From assembly GCA_913020705.1 (NCBI GenBank), contig CAJWBY010000090.1:1-18538 (forward strand): 18,538 nucleotides of DNA, in the 5' to 3' direction. Every line of letters begins with the position of its first letter. Positions within the stretch are counted from its first letter, which is position 1. Origin of the DNA: an uncultured Colwellia sp. (GTDB lineage: Bacteria > Pseudomonadota > Gammaproteobacteria > Enterobacterales > Alteromonadaceae). Under the pieces are notes generated by a model. It was not told the DNA's origin. It made no database searches and was given only the letters and a program-made list of their open reading frames with translations. Both the position numbers and the translations under genes were made by a program. Of the stretch, positions 15,572 through 18,538 are shown in pieces.

Positions 15572-16240
15572 ATGTTTTTGACTAAGGAAAGTCCTACAGT
15601 AAAACGACGGAGTAAAGGTGAAAAAACTCGGTTACTTATATTACAATCAGCAACTGAAGTATTGGCAAAAAATGGGATAAAAGGTACTACACATCGTGCC
15701 ATCGCTAAGCATGCAGATATTCAACTATCCCTTACAACATATTATTTTAAAGATATACAAGAACTAGTACACCAAGCATTTACCTTATGTTCTTCACAAA
15801 TCACGTCAAAAAAAAGTTTAGCTTGGCAGCCTGCTATAGATTTATTAAATGGAATAAATAAAACTAATTTACGTAAAATAAGTGATAAAGAAAAATTACG
15901 CAATAAACTATCAAATATGATTACTCAGCAGCTTGTAAAGAGCATTGTTAATTCCCCTGTCGAGCTTACCGTACAGCAATTATTATTCACTGAAGTACAA
16001 GTAAGTCCTCAATTACACGCTTTAGCTGAGATGCATCGTACAACCCTACTCGCACCATATATTCGGTTATGTGAATTTTTGAAGTCAAACAATCCTCAAA
16101 TCGATGCTGATATAATGTTAACTGTTTTTACGCAACTCGAATATCGCTACTTAGCAATACCTATCAACGAATTACTACTAGAAAATATTAATGCAACAGT
16201 TTGCCGCGTAATTGGAAATACGATGAACTTGAAGGGTTAA
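15572..16240 (+). CDS. TetR-family transcriptional regulator
   Basis: This 222-aa regulator has a typical N-terminal DNA-binding domain: TRLLILQSATEVLAKNGIKG (about 19-38), then the helix-turn-helix THRAIAKHADIQLSLTTYYF (40-59), ending in the family's YYF plus helix four. The C-terminal ligand-binding and dimerisation domain (about 80-222) is all-helical-looking and divergent, so the ligand cannot be named. It lies between two acyl-CoA dehydrogenase genes, so control by an acyl-CoA or fatty acid is an attractive but untested guess. It does not look like Pseudomonas PsrA in its recognition helix. The ATG at 15572 has no strong ribosome binding site (TGGCC only), suggesting low expression. It ends in front of the bidirectional terminator at 16361. 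Confidence 0.85.
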   Translation: MFLTKESPTVKRRSKGEKTRLLILQSATEVLAKNGIKGTTHRAIAKHADIQLSLTTYYFKDIQELVHQAFTLCSSQITSKKSLAWQPAIDLLNGINKTNLRKISDKEKLRNKLSNMITQQLVKSIVNSPVELTVQQLLFTEVQVSPQLHALAEMHRTTLLAPYIRLCEFLKSNNPQIDADIMLTVFTQLEYRYLAIPINELLLENINATVCRVIGNTMNLKG

Positions 16241-16360
16241 TTTGTTCCAATTTACAGTTTATGTATAAAATTTTTGGTTAATAAAACTTAAGAAGTGATA
16301 TTACCTCCTAAACATTTGCGTTGCATGGTATTTAAGACACCAAATTAAACCGTTCATCAT

Positions 16361-16401
16361 AAAAATAAAAACCTTTTACAGAAATCTGTAAAAGGTTTTT
16401 T
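16361..16401. terminator. Strong bidirectional rho-independent terminator
   Basis: There is a perfect 15-bp inverted repeat, 16367-16381 against 16386-16400, with loop aaat. The stem core is CCTTTTACAG/CTGTAAAAGG. It is followed by T's on the plus strand (16396-16401) and by TTTTATTTTT on the minus strand (16361-16370). It serves both the TetR gene and the convergent acyl-CoA dehydrogenase gene. The rest of 16241-16360 shows nothing further. Confidence 0.92.
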
Positions 16402-16428
16402 ATTAACTATTTGATTAGAACTCAGTGT

Positions 16429-18249
16429 TTACAAAAACGATAAAAGATCTTCATCTAATTGCATTAACGTTTTTGGATCTGCCATCATTGTGGCCGCTAA
16501 TGATTTAGTTCTTGGCAATATACGATCAAAGTAAAACTCTGCAGTTTTAATTTTTGCGCGGTAGAAATCTCTGTTTTCAACATCTGTCGCTAGCTTTTCA
16601 TAAGCGGCTTGTGCCATTTGAGCCCAAAAATAAGCCATTACGATATAGCCCGAATACATGAGGTAGTCAACCGAAGCTGAACCTACTATATCTCGGTCTT
16701 TCTTTGCCTTAATTGCCAAGCGTACCGTATTTTTCTGCCAGTTAGCTGTAGCTTTACTCAATGGCCAAATAAATTTATTCATTTGACGTTTATGAGGGTT
16801 ATTCGAAATCATACTCTTGTCTTTACAAAAGCTTAAGACTTCCATCGTAAAGTGTTTTAAATATTTGCCACGGTTCAATAATATTTTACGACCTAATAAA
16901 TCAAGCGCTTGAATACCTGTTGTCCCTTCATATAGAGTCGAAATTCGATTATCACGTACAATTTGCTCCATGCCCCATTCTTTAATAAAACCGTGACCAC
17001 CAAAGATTTGTAAACCATGGTTGGCACTTTCTGAGCCCAATTCAGTTAAGAATGCTTTCAAGATTGGGGTAATAAAACCTAAACGATTGTCAGCTCTACG
17101 ACGTAGTTTCTCATCTTTTAACATTTGAATGTCGTCAACGAGTTTTGCCGTATAATAGATCATTGCACGGCCACCTTCAGCGATCGCTTTTTGTGTCATT
17201 AGCATTTTACGAACATCAGGATGAACAATAATAGGATCAGCAACTAAATCAGGCTTCTTAGTCCCTGTTAATGCCCGCATTGACAAACGCTCTTTTGCAT
17301 AAATCAATGAGTTTTGATATGCAAGTTCTGCCGCACAAATACCTTGTAAAGCTGTACCCACGCGAGCAGTATTCATAAAAGTGAACATGCATAGCAAACC
17401 TTTATTCTCTTCTCCAATTAATACACCTTTTGCGTTATCGAAATTTAAAACAGCAGTAGCTGAACCTTTAATGCCCATTTTATCTTCGATAGAACCACAA
17501 GTAACATTATTGCTGACACCCACATTACCTTGTTTGTCAACTTCCATTTTAGGCACGATAAATAAAGAGATACCACGTGTCCCTTTAGGAGCATTAGGTA
17601 AGCGCGCTAATACAATATGAACAATATTTTCAGTTAAATCGTGTTCTCCCGCTGAAATGAAAATTTTAGTACCACTTACATTAAAAGTACCATCTTCATT
17701 TGGTTCAGCTTTGGTTTTAACTTGCCCTAAATCTGTACCACATTGTGGTTCAGTTAGGCACATAGTGCCGGTCCAAGTACCTTCGGTAAGCTTAGTTAAA
17801 TATATTTCTTTCTGCTCTTCGGTACCGTGTAATTGCACAGTATCCATTGCACCATGACTTAATCCTGGATACATAGCCCAAGACCAATTAGCTGTACCCA
17901 TCATTTCTGATTTCACCATACCAAGCGAAGCAGGAAGACCTTGTCCACCATGTTCGATTGGGTGAGACAAGCTTTGCCATCCACCATCCACATATCGTTT
18001 ATAAGCTTCTTTAAAGCCTTTAGGCGTTGTTACTTTACCATTATCAAATGTACAACCTTCTTTGTCGCCACTTTGATTTAATGGTAATAATTCATTCTCA
18101 CAGAATTTTGCACACTCTTGAAATATCGCATCAACCAAATCAGGTGTAGCTTCTTCAAACTCTGGATACTGCTGATAATGGTCGTAAAAATTGAACACAT
18201 CTTCGAATAAAAATTTAATGTCTGTGATCGGTGCTTTATAACTTAGCAT
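16429..18249 (-). CDS. Acyl-CoA dehydrogenase, ~600-aa class (DmdC/AcdH-like)
   Basis: This 606-aa flavin-dependent acyl-CoA dehydrogenase has the extended four-part layout: a short N-terminal cap (MLSYKAPITDIKFLFEDV, typical of AcylCoA_DH_N), then N-terminal, middle and C-terminal ACAD domains, and an extra helical C-terminal domain (about 470-600). Key motifs are MCLTEPQCGTDLG (163-175), ISAGEHDL (198-205), GGHGF (417-421) and YEGTTGIQ with catalytic base Glu441. This class includes DmdC (3-methylmercaptopropionyl-CoA dehydrogenase of DMSP breakdown) and the medium/long-chain FadE1/FadE2-type enzymes of Pseudomonas. Sequence alone does not separate these. No DMSP genes are near, so fatty acid use is more likely. 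GGGAG about 8 bases upstream is a strong ribosome binding site for the ATG at 18249. A FadR-like operator lies upstream. Confidence 0.92.
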   Translation of the reverse strand: MLSYKAPITDIKFLFEDVFNFYDHYQQYPEFEEATPDLVDAIFQECAKFCENELLPLNQSGDKEGCTFDNGKVTTPKGFKEAYKRYVDGGWQSLSHPIEHGGQGLPASLGMVKSEMMGTANWSWAMYPGLSHGAMDTVQLHGTEEQKEIYLTKLTEGTWTGTMCLTEPQCGTDLGQVKTKAEPNEDGTFNVSGTKIFISAGEHDLTENIVHIVLARLPNAPKGTRGISLFIVPKMEVDKQGNVGVSNNVTCGSIEDKMGIKGSATAVLNFDNAKGVLIGEENKGLLCMFTFMNTARVGTALQGICAAELAYQNSLIYAKERLSMRALTGTKKPDLVADPIIVHPDVRKMLMTQKAIAEGGRAMIYYTAKLVDDIQMLKDEKLRRRADNRLGFITPILKAFLTELGSESANHGLQIFGGHGFIKEWGMEQIVRDNRISTLYEGTTGIQALDLLGRKILLNRGKYLKHFTMEVLSFCKDKSMISNNPHKRQMNKFIWPLSKATANWQKNTVRLAIKAKKDRDIVGSASVDYLMYSGYIVMAYFWAQMAQAAYEKLATDVENRDFYRAKIKTAEFYFDRILPRTKSLAATMMADPKTLMQLDEDLLSFL

Positions 18250-18314
18250 GGCTATCTCCCAACGCTTTTATAATAATATTTATGATTAACTGTTTTCGAA
18301 TATAACAGAAAAAC

Positions 18315-18331
18315 AACTGGTCATACCACTG
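18315..18331 (-). promoter_or_regulatory. FadR-like operator upstream of the acyl-CoA dehydrogenase
   Basis: AACTGGTCATACCACTG contains a full FadR left half-site (AACTGGTC) and a TGGT-cat-ACCA palindrome. It differs at one core position from GGTCnGACC. It lies 66 bases upstream of the ATG at 18249. A possible minus-strand -10 (TATATT, 18304-18299) lies just downstream, so the site would overlap the -35 region. No convincing -35 is visible. The rest of 18250-18454 holds no gene that I can support. Confidence 0.5.
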
Positions 18332-18454
18332 TTTTTTTAAAATAAAAAGCAAACACTGACTAAAAGTTACTTAAGAGTAGGACAATAATAGGGTTTATAA
18401 ATAAGAATTTATTATAAATATTGAAGTAATGAAAAGTTAACGTAAGAAAATAGT

Positions 18455-18538
18455 GAAGTTTTGAAGTTTTGAAGTTTTGAAGTTTTGAAGTTTTGAAGTT
18501 TTGAAGTTTTGAAGTTTTGAAGTTTTGAAGTTTTGAAG
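18455..18538. repeat. Perfect octanucleotide tandem repeat (GAAGTTTT)10.5, runs off window end
   Basis: Ten full copies of GAAGTTTT plus GAAG are present without a single mismatch, and the tract reaches the last base of the window, so its true length is unknown. The plus strand has TGA stops in every frame. The minus strand (AAAACTTC) has no stop in any frame and would encode a KTSKLQNF repeat. The tract lies 206 bases upstream of the acyl-CoA dehydrogenase start. Such simple repeats are prone to slippage. Confidence 0.97.

Noticed and set aside
12808..18249. fadE and the second acyl-CoA dehydrogenase as a duplicated pair
   Set aside because: They belong to different subclasses (809 aa with N-terminal membrane segments; 606 aa with an extra C-terminal domain) and share only general ACAD motifs.
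18455..18538. CRISPR-like array
   Set aside because: Units of 8 bp are directly abutting with no spacers; it is a simple sequence repeat.

Overview
The window is an ordinary-looking, AT-rich chromosomal segment of a marine gammaproteobacterium. Gene order, the protein sequences (FadE, Hda, PurM and BepA are clearly gammaproteobacterial) and low GC point to the Alteromonadales, most likely a Colwellia/Thalassotalea-type organism. That assignment is inference from content; no rRNA gene is present. I see no phage, transposase, CRISPR or tRNA.

Left part (1-2240): the 3' end of a YgjP-like zinc metallopeptidase and a small AAA_28-type ATPase read rightwards. They converge on a leftward pair, a TusA-family sulfur carrier protein followed by an AI-2E/PerM-type membrane protein. 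A perfect 17-bp hairpin embedded in the last codons of both convergent genes serves as a shared terminator.

Middle part (2380-11853): a rightward run of an unknown 211-aa protein, the periplasmic chaperone-protease BepA, an ArsC/YfgD-family protein, a DUF2069 membrane protein and a large putative metalloprotease lipoprotein. It meets a leftward DUF2066-hda pair (Hda is the DnaA-inactivating clamp partner). Divergent from that pair come purM-purN (purine synthesis) and a DUF3108 periplasmic protein. perM, bepA, yfgD, hda, purM and purN also lie close together in E. coli, so this is an old shared neighbourhood with lineage-specific insertions.

Right part (11850-18538): a YafJ-type class II glutamine amidotransferase lies divergent from fadE (fatty acyl-CoA dehydrogenase). 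Then come a 334-bp non-coding region rich in inverted repeats, a TetR-family regulator, a perfect bidirectional terminator, and a second acyl-CoA dehydrogenase of the ~600-aa class on the minus strand. Both dehydrogenase genes have a FadR-like operator upstream (core GGTCnGACC, exact at fadE, one mismatch at the second), suggesting one fatty-acid-responsive regulon. The window ends inside a perfect octanucleotide tandem repeat (GAAGTTTT, at least 10.5 copies).

Most worth following up: the paired FadR-like sites, the octanucleotide repeat, and the undescribed HExxH lipoprotein with Ig/PKD-like domains. I found no clear new defence or mobile system.
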